Below, one piece after another: positions 25,017-34,468 of a stretch of 64,000 nucleotides of DNA. The translations under genes and the position numbers were made by a program. The stretch is from Burkholderia cepacia (GTDB lineage: Bacteria; Pseudomonadota; Gammaproteobacteria; Burkholderiales; Burkholderiaceae). Every line of letters begins with the position of its first letter. The stretch's first letter is position 1. Where the stretch lies: positions 91,879 through 155,878 of the forward strand of contig NZ_LDWR01000028.1 of the NCBI RefSeq assembly GCF_001039005.1, written 5' to 3'. Below the pieces are notes generated by a model. It worked only from the letters and a program-made list of their open reading frames with translations, did not search any database and had not been told where the DNA came from.

Positions 25017-26153
25017 TTACTGTTTCGACAGCGCGATGTAGCGTGCGAGATGGTGATCCTCGTCGCCGAGCTGGTGATCGATCATCACGAGGCGTTTCGC
25101 GTAATGTGACAGCGGCAGCTCCCACGTCATCCCGATCCCGCCGTGCAACTGGATGCTCTCCTCCGCGACGAGCGTGCCGATCCGGCCGATGCTGACCTTG
25201 GCCGCGGCGAGCGCGCGTTCGCGTGTCACGCGCGGCGCATCGAGCTGCGCGGCCGCGTTGATCACGGCCGAACGCGCCTGCTCGACTTCGAGCAGCAGGT
25301 CGGCCATCCGGTGCTGCAGCGCCTGGAAACTCCCGATCGGCATGCCGAACTGCTTGCGCGTGCGCAGGTATTCGAGCGTGTGCTCCTTCGCGACGTCCAT
25401 CGCGCCGAGCGCTTCCGCCGACAGCGCGAGCAACCCGTAGCCGAGCACGCGTTCGAGCAGCGCAGCGCCCGCTTCGCCGTCGTGATCGCCGAGCGCGGCA
25501 TCGGCCGGCAGCGCGACGCGCTCGAAGCGCACCTCCGCCGCGCGGCCGCCGTCGATCTTCCGGTAGTCGCGCAGCGACACGCCCGGCGCGTCGGCCGGCA
25601 CGACGAACAGGCCGATGCCGGCCGCATCGTCGTCGCGCCCCGACACGCGCGCGCTGACGACGAAGAACGCCGCCTGCGCGGCCTGGTCGACGACGCCCTT
25701 CGCGCCCGTCAGCACCCAGCCGTCGCCCGAGCGTTCGGCGCGTGTGCGCACGGTCGTCAGTTCGTAGTGCGAGCCCGGCTCGTCGTGCGCGAACGCGGCG
25801 CTCGCGCTGCCGTCGATCAGCGCCGCGAGCTTGTCGCGATGCGCGTCGCCGCCGGCGAGCGACAGCGCACGGCCGGCCAGCAGCGCGCCGAGGAACGGTT
25901 CGACGACGAGCCCGCGGCCGAGGCATTCGAACACCACGGCGATGTCGAAACCCGCGCCGCCGAAGCCGCCGTCGGTTTCGGGAAACAGCGCGCCGACCGT
26001 GCCGAGTTCGGCAAGGCGCTGCCACATCGCGCGATCGAAGCCTTCGGCCGACTGCGCGATGCGATCGCGCACCGGGAACGCGTACTGTTCGGCGATGAAG
26101 CGGTTCAACGTGTCCGCCAGCATCCGGCGGTCTTCTGTGTGCTGGAAATCCAT
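25017..26153 (-). CDS. Acyl-CoA dehydrogenase (small, 378 residues)
   Basis: A flavin-dependent acyl-CoA dehydrogenase with N-terminal helical (about 1-110), middle beta (115-215) and C-terminal helical domains. QLHGGIGMTWELPLSHYAKR near the C terminus is the family FAD/substrate region. GWVLTGAKGVVDQAAQA lies in the middle domain. It sits 14 bases after a second dehydrogenase, and such side-by-side pairs often form a heteromeric enzyme for unusual acyl-CoA substrates such as aromatic or steroid side-chain acids. That is inference here. Confidence 0.91.
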   Translation of the reverse strand: MDFQHTEDRRMLADTLNRFIAEQYAFPVRDRIAQSAEGFDRAMWQRLAELGTVGALFPETDGGFGGAGFDIAVVFECLGRGLVVEPFLGALLAGRALSLAGGDAHRDKLAALIDGSASAAFAHDEPGSHYELTTVRTRAERSGDGWVLTGAKGVVDQAAQAAFFVVSARVSGRDDDAAGIGLFVVPADAPGVSLRDYRKIDGGRAAEVRFERVALPADAALGDHDGEAGAALLERVLGYGLLALSAEALGAMDVAKEHTLEYLRTRKQFGMPIGSFQALQHRMADLLLEVEQARSAVINAAAQLDAPRVTRERALAAAKVSIGRIGTLVAEESIQLHGGIGMTWELPLSHYAKRLVMIDHQLGDEDHHLARYIALSKQ

Positions 26154-26167
26154 CGTCGCGTTCCTCG

Positions 26168-27376
26168 TTACAGCCCGAGCATCATCTTCGCGATGATGTT
26201 CTTCTGGATCTCGTTCGAGCCGCCGAAGATCGACAGCTTCCGGTTGTTGAAGTACTGCTGCGCGGCGCTCGCGGCGTCGTCCGGGCCGACCGGTTCGCCG
26301 TCGTAGTCCGCATCGAGCGCTTCGTCGACGAACGGCTGCGCGTACGGCCCCATCGCACGCCGCATCAGCGACGTGATCTCCTGGCGGATCTGCGTGCCGC
26401 GGATCTTCAGCATCGAGCTTTCCGCGCCCGGCACGCCGCCGCCCGCGACCGCGGCCAGCACGCGCAGGTTGGTCGTGCGCATGTTCTCGAGCTCGATCTC
26501 GACGCGCGCGACGCGCGCCGCGAAGAACGGATCGTCCGCGAGCGGCCTGCCGTTCTTCGTCACCTTCGCGGCAACCGCGCGCAGCCGGTCGAGCGCGGCC
26601 GTCGAGAAGCCGATCCCGGCGATGTTGGTGCGCTCGTACGTGAGCAGGAATTTCGCGTAGGTCCAGCCGCGGTTCTCTTCGCCAACGAGGTTGTCCGCCG
26701 GCACGCGCACGTCGGTGAAGAACACTTCGTTCACCTCGCGCTCGCCGTCGAGCGTGATGATCGGGCGCACGTCGACGCCCGGCGTGTTCATGTCGATCAG
26801 CAGGAAGCTGATGCCTTCCTGCTTGCGCACGTCGGTCGCGGTGCGCACGAGGCAGAAGATCATGTTCGCGTAGTGGCCGAGCGTGGTCCACGTCTTCTGG
26901 CCGTTCACGATGTAGTGCTCGCCCCGCGCGTCGATCCCGCGCACCGCGCTCGTCTTCACCGCCGCGAGATCGGAACCCGCGCCCGGCTCCGAGTAGCCCT
27001 GGCACCACCAGTCGGTGCCGTCGAGGATGCGCGGCAGCCAGTGGCGCTTTTGCGCTTCGTTGCCGTACTTGATCAGCACGGGGCCGAGCATGTTCACGCC
27101 GAACGGCACGATGCGCGGCGCACCGGCGAGCGCGCATTCGTTGTCGAACAGGAACTTCTGCGCGACGCTCCAGCCGGGCCCACCGTATTCGCGCGGCCAG
27201 TGGCTCGCGAGCCAGCCGCGCGCGTTGAGGATCGCGTGCCATTCGCGCATGTCGTCGCGCGTGAGATGCAGGCCGCCCTTCACCTTGCGCGCGATGCGCT
27301 CGGGGAGTTCGGCTTGCAGGAAGCGCTGCACTTCCGTGCGGAACGCTTCCTCTTCGGGAGTGAAATTGAGGTCCAT
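26168..27376 (-). CDS. Acyl-CoA dehydrogenase (large partner, 402 residues)
   Basis: 402 residues with the usual three-domain layout. Motifs: GYSEPGAGSDLAAVKTSAV (FAD/substrate binding, about 125-143), YIVNGQKTWTTLGHYAN and C-terminal IFGGSNEIQKNIIAKMML. The start MDLNFTPEEEAFR at 27376 is typical. It lies between the FadB-type gene and the smaller dehydrogenase with gaps of 29 and 14 bases, so the three are one transcription unit. Confidence 0.93.
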   Translation of the reverse strand: MDLNFTPEEEAFRTEVQRFLQAELPERIARKVKGGLHLTRDDMREWHAILNARGWLASHWPREYGGPGWSVAQKFLFDNECALAGAPRIVPFGVNMLGPVLIKYGNEAQKRHWLPRILDGTDWWCQGYSEPGAGSDLAAVKTSAVRGIDARGEHYIVNGQKTWTTLGHYANMIFCLVRTATDVRKQEGISFLLIDMNTPGVDVRPIITLDGEREVNEVFFTDVRVPADNLVGEENRGWTYAKFLLTYERTNIAGIGFSTAALDRLRAVAAKVTKNGRPLADDPFFAARVARVEIELENMRTTNLRVLAAVAGGGVPGAESSMLKIRGTQIRQEITSLMRRAMGPYAQPFVDEALDADYDGEPVGPDDAASAAQQYFNNRKLSIFGGSNEIQKNIIAKMMLGL

Positions 27377-27405
27377 CTTCTGTCCGTTGCGAATGCGGTT
27401 GGCGT

Positions 27406-29541
27406 TCAGTCGACGCGGTTCAGGCTCGCGAAATCCGCGCCGCGCGCGACGAGTTCGACGAGGAGCGGCGAAGGCTTCCAGAACAGCGGATCCTCCTTCG
27501 CGAACGCGCGGATATCGGCGAGCACGTTCGCGAGGCCGAGCGTGTCCGCGTAGTGCATCGGGCCGCCGCGATAGCGCGGGAAGCCATAGCCGTACAGGAA
27601 CACCGCGTCGACATCGAGCGGACGCAGCGCGATCTTCTCGTGCACGACGTTCGCGCCTTCGTTGATCATCGCGGCGAGGTAACGACGCAGGATTTCGTCG
27701 TCGCTGAACGTGCGCGGCGTGACGCCCTTCTTCTCGCGCTCCGCCGCGACGATCGCGTCGACTTCCGGGTCCGGCGTGCCGACACGCGCGCCGTCCGGAT
27801 ACAGGTAGTAGCCGCGCGACGTCTTCTGCCCGAACCAGCCCCGCTCGCACAGCCGGTCGGAAATCTCCACGTAGCGGGCCCGCGGATCGCGCGTCGCCGC
27901 GCGGCGCTTGCGGGTCGCCCAGCCGATGTCGCCGCCCGCGAGATCGACGACCTGGAACGGCCCCATCGGGAAGCCGAATGCGCGCACCGCGCGATCGATC
28001 TGGTACGGCGACGCGCCGTCTTCCATCAGGTAGTCGGCGGCTGTGCGATAGACGGCGAGGATCCGGTTGCCGATGAAGCCGTCGCACACGCCCGCGCGCA
28101 CCGGTGTCTTCTTCAACTGCTTCGCGAGCGCGAATGCAGTCGCGACGACGTCCGCGCTCACGCGCGCCGGCACGACGATCTCGAGCAGCTTCATCACGTT
28201 GGCCGGCGAGAAGAAATGCAGGCCGATCACGTCGGCCGGCCGGTCGATGCTCGCGGCCAGCGCGTCGATGTCGAGATACGACGTGTTGGTCGCGAGCACC
28301 GCGCCCGGCTTGCAGACGCGCGCGAGCTCGGCGAACACGGCCTGCTTCACGGCCATGTCCTCGAATACGGCCTCGATCACGACGTCGGCCTGCGCGAGCG
28401 CGTCGTACGACGTGCTGCCCTTGAAGCGTGCGAGCCGCGCCGCGTGCGCGGCCGGCGTCATCCGCCCTTTCGCGACGAGGCCGTCGTACACCTTCTCGAC
28501 GTGCGCACGGCCGCGCGCGAGCGACGCTTCGTCGCGTTCGATCATCGTCACCGGCAATCCGGCGTCGAGCGCCGCGACCGCGATGCCCGCGCCCATCGTG
28601 CCGCCGCCGACCACGCCGATCCGCTCGACCGGCCGCGCGCTCGCCCGCCGCGCCTCGGGCGCCTTCGCCGCTTCGCGCTCCGCGAAGAACGCATGCACGA
28701 GGCCCGCGCGCTGCGGGCTGTCGATGCACTGCAGGAACAGGCTGCGCTCGAACTTCATCCCCGCGTCGAACGACTGCGTGAGCGCGGCCTCGACCGCGTC
28801 GACGATCTTCGCCGGCGAGAACAGCCCGCGCGACTTCTTCGGCAGCTCCGCGCGCGCCGCGTCGATCGCGGCCTGCGCGGCCGCGCGATCGGCGAGCCCC
28901 TGCGCATCGCGCGTGCGGCGCACCGGCGCGCCGAGCGACAGGAGTTCCTGCGTGTAGGCGAGGCCTTCGGCGAGCGTGTCGTCGCTGTGCGCGACGCGGT
29001 CGACGAGGCCAAGCGTGAGCGCTTCGTCGGCGCTCGCATGACGGCCCGTCAGCATCAGGTCGAGCGCGGCCTTCGCACCGATCAGGCGCGGCGCGCGCTG
29101 CGTGCCGCCCGCGCCGGGCAGCAGGCCGAGCGTGACTTCGGGCAGCCCGAGCTTCGCGCCGGGCACCGCGAGCCGGTAATGCGCGGCCAGCGCGACTTCG
29201 AGGCCGCCGCCGAGCGTCGCGCCGTGCAGCGCGACCACGACCGGCTTCGTGCCCGATTCGATCCGCTCGCACACGTCGGGCAGCGACGGCGGCACGGGCG
29301 GCTTGCCGAATTCGCGGATGTCGGCGCCCGCGATGAAGTTGCGGCCGGCGCCGACGATCAGCACCGCGCGAATCGCGTCGTCGGCCTGCGCGGCGTCGAG
29401 CGCGTCGGCGAGGCCGCGCCGCACGTCGGCGGACAGCGCATTGACGGGCGGGTGGTCGATCGTGACGACGAGCACCTTGTCGCGCCGCTCGCGCGTGACG
29501 GTGCCGGCCTGGGGTGTGGCGGGCGATGCGGAGGAATTCAT
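27406..29541 (-). CDS. FadB-type enoyl-CoA hydratase / 3-hydroxyacyl-CoA dehydrogenase
   Basis: A 711-residue fusion. The N-terminal crotonase domain (about 15-190: NFIAGADIREFG oxyanion-hole segment; HGATLGGGLEVAL; PEVTLGLLPGAGGTQR) is joined to an NAD-binding domain (VGVVGGGTMGAGIA near 285-300) and a C-terminal 3-hydroxyacyl-CoA dehydrogenase domain, duplicated. It performs two beta-oxidation steps. The ATG at 29541 with CAGGAGACACC is chosen over a frame ten codons longer. First gene of the operon, divergent from a LysR regulator with palindromic operators between. Confidence 0.93.
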   Translation of the reverse strand: MNSSASPATPQAGTVTRERRDKVLVVTIDHPPVNALSADVRRGLADALDAAQADDAIRAVLIVGAGRNFIAGADIREFGKPPVPPSLPDVCERIESGTKPVVVALHGATLGGGLEVALAAHYRLAVPGAKLGLPEVTLGLLPGAGGTQRAPRLIGAKAALDLMLTGRHASADEALTLGLVDRVAHSDDTLAEGLAYTQELLSLGAPVRRTRDAQGLADRAAAQAAIDAARAELPKKSRGLFSPAKIVDAVEAALTQSFDAGMKFERSLFLQCIDSPQRAGLVHAFFAEREAAKAPEARRASARPVERIGVVGGGTMGAGIAVAALDAGLPVTMIERDEASLARGRAHVEKVYDGLVAKGRMTPAAHAARLARFKGSTSYDALAQADVVIEAVFEDMAVKQAVFAELARVCKPGAVLATNTSYLDIDALAASIDRPADVIGLHFFSPANVMKLLEIVVPARVSADVVATAFALAKQLKKTPVRAGVCDGFIGNRILAVYRTAADYLMEDGASPYQIDRAVRAFGFPMGPFQVVDLAGGDIGWATRKRRAATRDPRARYVEISDRLCERGWFGQKTSRGYYLYPDGARVGTPDPEVDAIVAAEREKKGVTPRTFSDDEILRRYLAAMINEGANVVHEKIALRPLDVDAVFLYGYGFPRYRGGPMHYADTLGLANVLADIRAFAKEDPLFWKPSPLLVELVARGADFASLNRVD

Positions 29542-29579
29542 GGTGTCTCCTGTGGTGTGTGCACCAAGCATGTCCCGAT

Positions 29580-29595
29580 TCTCGATTGATCGAGA
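29580..29595. promoter_or_regulatory. Palindrome A upstream of the acyl-CoA operon
   Basis: TCTCGAT-TG-ATCGAGA, a perfect 7-2-7 inverted repeat, extendable to GAT(T)/(T)TC with one mismatch. It lies 39 bases above the FadB-type start codon and near its expected promoter. Candidate regulator site. Confidence 0.55.
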
Positions 29596-29627
29596 TTCAT
29601 TGACAATTCCCGCACGCCTTTACAAGC

Positions 29628-29646
29628 TGTCAAGTCTGACTTGACA
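29628..29646. promoter_or_regulatory. Palindrome B, candidate LysR operator
   Basis: TGTCAAG-TCTGA-CTTGACA, a perfect 7-5-7 inverted repeat centred 56 bases above the LysR start codon. It contains a T-N11-A core, the signature of LysR-type sites. It probably mediates autoregulation and activation of the divergent operon. Confidence 0.65.
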
Positions 29647-29692
29647 CTGAATGCTTTCCGACCGTTAAACGGGACGGATCAGGAGCACACGC

Positions 29693-30655
29693 ATGGACCT
29701 GAACGCGCTGACGCTGCTCGTCGAGATCCTCGACGCCGGCAATCTCAGCAAGGCCGCGCAGCGGCTCAAGATGAGCCGCGCGAACGTCAGCTACCGGCTG
29801 AATCAGCTCGAGCGCTCGATCGGCCAGCAGCTCGTGCGGCGCACGACACGGCGCATCGAGCCGACCGAAATCGGGCTGAAGCTGTACGAGCACGGTCGGC
29901 GCATCCGCAACGAGCTACTCGCCGCGGAGGAATCGGTGACGACGCTCGGCCAGGACCTGCAGGGCCGCGTGCGGCTGTCGGTGCCGAGCGGCTACGGGCA
30001 GATGGTGATGTCCGAATGGCTGCTCGCGTTCAAGCGGCTGCACCCGGGCATCGTGCTCGACGTCGTGTTCGAGAACCGCGTGGAAGACCTGATGCGCGAC
30101 GAGATCGACATCGCGGTGCGCGTGATGCCCGAACCGCCGCAGAACCTCGTCGCGCGCGACATGGGCGCGGTGCGCTACGTCGCCTGCGCGTCGGCCGCGT
30201 TCGCGGCCGCGCACGGGATGCCGTCGAGCCTCGGCGCGCTCGCGGCCGCGCCGGTCGTCACCGCGACGGTGATGGGCCGCCAGCTCAGGATCGCCGCGTA
30301 TCTCGGCGACGAGCGGCACGAGGTGCTGCTCGAGCCGACGTTGATTTCGGAGAACTTCCTGTTCCTGCGCCAGGCGATCCTCGCGGGGATCGGCGTCGGC
30401 ATCGTGCCCGACTACGTGGTGCAGGACGACATGCGGCGCGGCGCCGTCGTCACGTCGCTCGACGCATACCGGCTCAGCATCTTCGGCACGCACATGTACA
30501 TGCTCTACATGCCGAACCGGCACCACACGCGCGCGACGTCGACGTTCATAGAGTTCATCCTCGAACAGGCCGGAAAGACCGGCCGGGGCGGGCCCGGCGG
30601 GATGCGTCAGGGTTTCCTGTCGGGTGACAATCCGCCGGCCGCGCGGCGACAATAG
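29693..30655 (+). CDS. LysR-family transcriptional regulator of the acyl-CoA operon
   Basis: A 320-residue LysR protein with an N-terminal winged helix (LTLLVEILDAGNLSKAAQRLKMSRANVSYRLNQLE at about 5-40) and a substrate-binding-type effector domain from about residue 90. It is divergent from the FadB-type gene, so it probably controls that operon. The C-terminal 25 residues are Gly/Pro-rich and extra to the family core. The effector is unknown, plausibly an acyl-CoA or free acid of the pathway. Confidence 0.9.
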   Translation: MDLNALTLLVEILDAGNLSKAAQRLKMSRANVSYRLNQLERSIGQQLVRRTTRRIEPTEIGLKLYEHGRRIRNELLAAEESVTTLGQDLQGRVRLSVPSGYGQMVMSEWLLAFKRLHPGIVLDVVFENRVEDLMRDEIDIAVRVMPEPPQNLVARDMGAVRYVACASAAFAAAHGMPSSLGALAAAPVVTATVMGRQLRIAAYLGDERHEVLLEPTLISENFLFLRQAILAGIGVGIVPDYVVQDDMRRGAVVTSLDAYRLSIFGTHMYMLYMPNRHHTRATSTFIEFILEQAGKTGRGGPGGMRQGFLSGDNPPAARRQ

Positions 30656-30748
30656 CGCGCCGGGGCGCGCACGGCGCGCAGCCTGCGCGGGCAGCCCCGT
30701 TGCGCCGGCACCGCCGCCGCCATCGAATTCACTGCTGCCGAGGGTTCA

Positions 30749-32623
30749 ATGTTCGACCGGATTCGTCCGCATTCGCGTCCCTGGACGCTGCTCGCCGCCG
30801 TCGCGCTCGTCGCGTTCAACGCCGGCTGCACGTCCCCGTCCACGCCGTCGGGCGCCGTCGTCCCGGTTGCCGCCGCGTCGGGCGCCGCCGTCCCGCTGCC
30901 CGGCGTCCATGCGCCCGAGCAGTCGTCCGGCTGGACCGACAAGCCGGGCTGGACCTCGCAGCACTTCATGATCGCGGCCGCGAACCCGCTCGCGACGCAG
31001 GCCGGCTACGACATGCTGAAAGCCGGCGGCACCGCGATCGACGCCGCGATCGCGACGCAGATGGTGCTCGCGCTCGTCGAGCCGCAATCGTCGGGGATCG
31101 GCGGCGGCGCGTTCATGCTGTACTTCGACGGCAAGGCGACGCAGGCATACGACGGCCGCGAAACCGCACCGGCCGCCGCGACCGACCGCCTGTTCTACGG
31201 CCCGACCGGCCAGCCGATGGGCTTCTACGAAGGCGTCGTCGGCGGGCGCTCGGTCGGCGCGCCGGGCGTGCTGCGCATGCTCGACGCCGCGCACCGCGCG
31301 CACGGCAAGCTGCCGTGGCGCCGGCTGTTCCAGCCGGCGATCCGGCTCGCCGAGCACGGCTTCACGATCAGCCCGCGGCTCGCGATGCTGATCGCGAACG
31401 ACAAGTACCTGAAGAACGACCCGGCCGCGCGCGCGTACTTCTACAACCCGGACGGCACGCCGAAGGCGGCCGGCACGGTGCTGAAGAACCCGGCGCTCGC
31501 GACCGTGCTGCGCCAGGTCGCCGACCGCGGCGCGAACGCGTTCTACACCGGCGCGATCGCGCGCGACATCGTCACGAAGGTGCGCAAGCACCCGACCAAT
31601 CCGGGCCTGCTGTCGCTCCAGGATCTCGCGCGCTACAAGGCGAAGGTGCGCACGCCGCTGTGCGCCGACTACCGGCGCTCGGTCGTCTGCGGGATGCCGC
31701 CGCCGTCGTCGGGCGGCCTCGCGATCGCGCAGATGCTCGGGATCCTCGAGGCGATGCCCGACTGGCAGCAGATCGGCGCGCAGAAACCGGTGCGCAACGA
31801 CGTCGGCTACGAGCCGACGCCGTTCGCCGCGCACCTGTTCAGCGAAGCCGGACGCCTCGCGTATGCGGACCGCGCGCGTTATGTCGCCGATCCCGATTTC
31901 GTGCCGCTGCCGGGCGGCAACTGGGCCAGCCTTACCGACAAGACCTATCTCGCGCAGCGCGCGCGCCTGATCGGCGACAACAGCATGGGCATCGCGCAGG
32001 CCGGCACGCCGCAGGGCACAACGCTCGCGATGGCCGACGATCGCAGCCCCGAACTGCCGTCGACGTCCGACATCGCGATCGTCGACCGCTACGGGCAGGC
32101 GCTGTCGATGACGACCAGCGTCGAGGATGCGTTCGGCTCGCGGCTGATGGTGCGCGGCTTCATGCTGAACAACCAGCTCACCGATTTCTCGTTCGTGGCG
32201 AACGACAACGGCCGGCCGGTCGCGAACCGCGTGCAGCCCGGCAAGCGGCCGCGCTCGGCGATGTCGCCGGAGCTCGTGTTCGACAAGAAGACGAAGCAGG
32301 TGACGATGATCGTCGGCTCGGCCGGCGGCCCCGCGATCATCAATCACGTCGCGAAGACGCTGGTCGGCGTGCTCGACTGGGGCATGACGATGCAGCAGGC
32401 GATCGCGCTGCCGAACTTCGGGTCGATGAACGGGCCGACGCAGCTCGAACGCGGCCGCGTGTCGGACGCGCTCGCCGAAGGACTCAAGGGCCGCGGGCAC
32501 GACGTGCAGGTCGTCGAGATGAACTCGGGACTGCAGGGCATCCAGCGGCTGAACGTGCAGGGGCAGACGGTGTGGTTCGGCGGCGCGGATCCGCGCCGCG
32601 AGGGAGTCGCGATGGGCGAATGA
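30749..32623 (+). CDS. ggt: Gamma-glutamyltransferase (lipoprotein form)
   Basis: A 624-residue proenzyme that cleaves the gamma-glutamyl bond of glutathione and related compounds in the periplasm. It has a lipobox ending at Cys27 (FNAGC), the large-subunit segments TAIDAAIATQMVLALVEPQ and SSGIGGGAFML, and the autoprocessing site PSTSDIAIVD, whose Thr439 should be the N-terminal nucleophile of the small subunit. PPSSGG and GSAGGPAI are substrate-binding loops. The lipid anchor is unlike E. coli Ggt, which is soluble. It stands alone after the LysR gene and is convergent with tauC. Confidence 0.93.
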   Translation: MFDRIRPHSRPWTLLAAVALVAFNAGCTSPSTPSGAVVPVAAASGAAVPLPGVHAPEQSSGWTDKPGWTSQHFMIAAANPLATQAGYDMLKAGGTAIDAAIATQMVLALVEPQSSGIGGGAFMLYFDGKATQAYDGRETAPAAATDRLFYGPTGQPMGFYEGVVGGRSVGAPGVLRMLDAAHRAHGKLPWRRLFQPAIRLAEHGFTISPRLAMLIANDKYLKNDPAARAYFYNPDGTPKAAGTVLKNPALATVLRQVADRGANAFYTGAIARDIVTKVRKHPTNPGLLSLQDLARYKAKVRTPLCADYRRSVVCGMPPPSSGGLAIAQMLGILEAMPDWQQIGAQKPVRNDVGYEPTPFAAHLFSEAGRLAYADRARYVADPDFVPLPGGNWASLTDKTYLAQRARLIGDNSMGIAQAGTPQGTTLAMADDRSPELPSTSDIAIVDRYGQALSMTTSVEDAFGSRLMVRGFMLNNQLTDFSFVANDNGRPVANRVQPGKRPRSAMSPELVFDKKTKQVTMIVGSAGGPAIINHVAKTLVGVLDWGMTMQQAIALPNFGSMNGPTQLERGRVSDALAEGLKGRGHDVQVVEMNSGLQGIQRLNVQGQTVWFGGADPRREGVAMGE

Positions 32624-32675
32624 GCGCGGCAGGCCGGGGCGGCGTGTGTGCGGCGCCCGCGTCACCTGCGCCGCG

Positions 32676-33569
32676 TCAGCCCCTGCCCTTCCACGGCACG
32701 ATCCGCCGCTCGACCCATCGCATCGCGAGGTCGAACAGCCACGCGATCGCGCCGATGATCAGGATGCCCATCACGACGATATCCGTGCGCAGGAAGCTCG
32801 ATGCGTTCAGCACCATCTGCCCGAGCCCGGCCGTCGCGGCGACCATCTCGGCCGCGACCAGCGTCGTCCAGCCGAACCCGATCGCGATCCGCAGCCCGGT
32901 GAGAATCTCCGGCAGCGCGGCCGGCAGCACGACATGGCGCACGATCTGCGCGAAGCTGCCGCCGAGCGAATACGCGGCGTTGATCTGCTCGACCGTTGCC
33001 GCACGCACGCCGGCGCGCGCGGCCATCGCGATCGGCGCGAAGCACGCGAGGAAGATCACGACGAGCTTCGCCGTTTCGTCGATGCCGAACCAGATCACGA
33101 CGAGCGGCAGATACGCGAGCGGCGGCAGCGGCCGGTAGAACTCCAGCAGCGGATCGAGCACGCCGCGCGCGATGCGGCTCACGCCCATCAGGATGCCGGC
33201 CGGCACGCCGAGCGCGGTCGCGAACAGGAACGCACCGAACACGCGCGCGGCACTCCACAGCAGATGCTCGGACAGCGGCAGGCCGCCCTGGATGCGGCCG
33301 TGCCATGCGTCGACGAAGGCCGTCCATACGGCTTCAGGTGCCGGCAGGAACAGCGGCGGCAGCCACTGCCGATGCGTCGCGACCCACCACAGTACGGCCA
33401 ACGCCGCGACCGTCGCCGCGCTCAGCCCGGCCGTCTTGCCCTGCCCCGGCAACCGGTAACGGTGCGACGCGCGCACGGCGCGCGCCGCCGCAGGACGCCG
33501 CGTCGTGCGCTCGTCCTGCTCGAAACCTGTGGCCGCGCGATCGGCCGCCCACGAATCCTGCGTGCTCAT
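32676..33569 (-). CDS. tauC: Taurine/sulfonate ABC transporter permease
   Basis: 297 residues with six membrane helices and the inner-membrane permease loop EQINAAYSLGGSFAQIVRHVVLPAALPEILTGLR, here containing the EAA-type motif. Family segments LEFYRPLPPLAYLPLVVIWFG and GLGQMVLNASSFL fit TauC/SsuC permeases. A long Arg-rich N-terminal tail (about 50 residues) precedes helix 1. ATG at 33569 after AGGACAAC. Last gene of tauA-tauB-tauC, 71 bases after tauB. Confidence 0.9.
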   Translation of the reverse strand: MSTQDSWAADRAATGFEQDERTTRRPAAARAVRASHRYRLPGQGKTAGLSAATVAALAVLWWVATHRQWLPPLFLPAPEAVWTAFVDAWHGRIQGGLPLSEHLLWSAARVFGAFLFATALGVPAGILMGVSRIARGVLDPLLEFYRPLPPLAYLPLVVIWFGIDETAKLVVIFLACFAPIAMAARAGVRAATVEQINAAYSLGGSFAQIVRHVVLPAALPEILTGLRIAIGFGWTTLVAAEMVAATAGLGQMVLNASSFLRTDIVVMGILIIGAIAWLFDLAMRWVERRIVPWKGRG

Positions 33570-33640
33570 GTTGTCCTGCCTGGTCAAAGTGCTGTTCCGG
33601 CCGCGCCCGACGGCCACGCCCTGCCGCGCGAGCTCGCGCA

Positions 33641-34438
33641 TCACGCGGGCTCCGCGACCGCCTCGTCGCGATGCAGGTACGCGATCAGCCGCTCGCGCCA
33701 CGCGATGAAATCCGGCGACGACTTCACCGCGCGCGCATCGCGCGATTCGACGTAACGACGCGCGAACGGCAGTTCGAAGGTTTCCGCGATCCGGCCGGGG
33801 CCCGGCGTCATCACGACGAGACGCGTCGCGAGGAACAGCGCCTCCTCGACATCGTGCGTGATGAAGAACACCGTCTTGCCGGTGCGCGCCCACACGTCGA
33901 GCACGAGCGCCTGCATCGTGCCGCGCGTCATCGCATCGAGCGCGCCCATCGGCTCGTCCATCAGCAGCACGCGCGGATCGCTCGCGAGTGCGCGCGCGAT
34001 GCCGACCCGCTGCTGCATCCCGCCCGACAGTTCGTACACGCGCGCATGCGCATGGCCGTCGAGCCCGACGAGCGCGAGCATCTCGCGCGCCCGCGCCTCG
34101 CGTTCGGCCTTCGATACGCGCGCGAAGCGCAGCCCGAGCGCGACGTTGTCGAGCACGTCGAGCCAGGGCAGCAGCGCGTATTTCTGGAACACGACGCCGC
34201 GATCGGCACCGGGGCCCGTGACCGGCACGCCGTCGACGCGCACGTCGCCGGTCGTCGGCGCGACGAACCCGGCCATGCAGTTCAGCAGCGTCGTCTTTCC
34301 GCACCCGGACGCGCCGAGCGCGACGACGAATTCACCGGCGTCGATGCGCAGGTCGACGCGCGCGAGCGCCTGCGTCGTCGGCCGCCCGCGCTCGCCCGGA
34401 TAGGCAACCGATACCTGACGGACTTCCAGCGTGCTCAT
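33641..34438 (-). CDS. tauB: Taurine ABC transporter ATP-binding protein
   Basis: 265 residues with Walker A GASGCGKTTLLN, Q-loop VFQKYALLPWLDV, signature LSGGMQQRVGIARAL and Walker B VLLMDEPMGALD. The QKYALLPW variant is characteristic of the nitrate/sulfonate/taurine subgroup. Thirty bases after tauA. Confidence 0.93.
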   Translation of the reverse strand: MSTLEVRQVSVAYPGERGRPTTQALARVDLRIDAGEFVVALGASGCGKTTLLNCMAGFVAPTTGDVRVDGVPVTGPGADRGVVFQKYALLPWLDVLDNVALGLRFARVSKAEREARAREMLALVGLDGHAHARVYELSGGMQQRVGIARALASDPRVLLMDEPMGALDAMTRGTMQALVLDVWARTGKTVFFITHDVEEALFLATRLVVMTPGPGRIAETFELPFARRYVESRDARAVKSSPDFIAWRERLIAYLHRDEAVAEPA

Positions 34439-34468
34439 GGTCGATGGCTCCGCGATGGGTCGCCGCGC

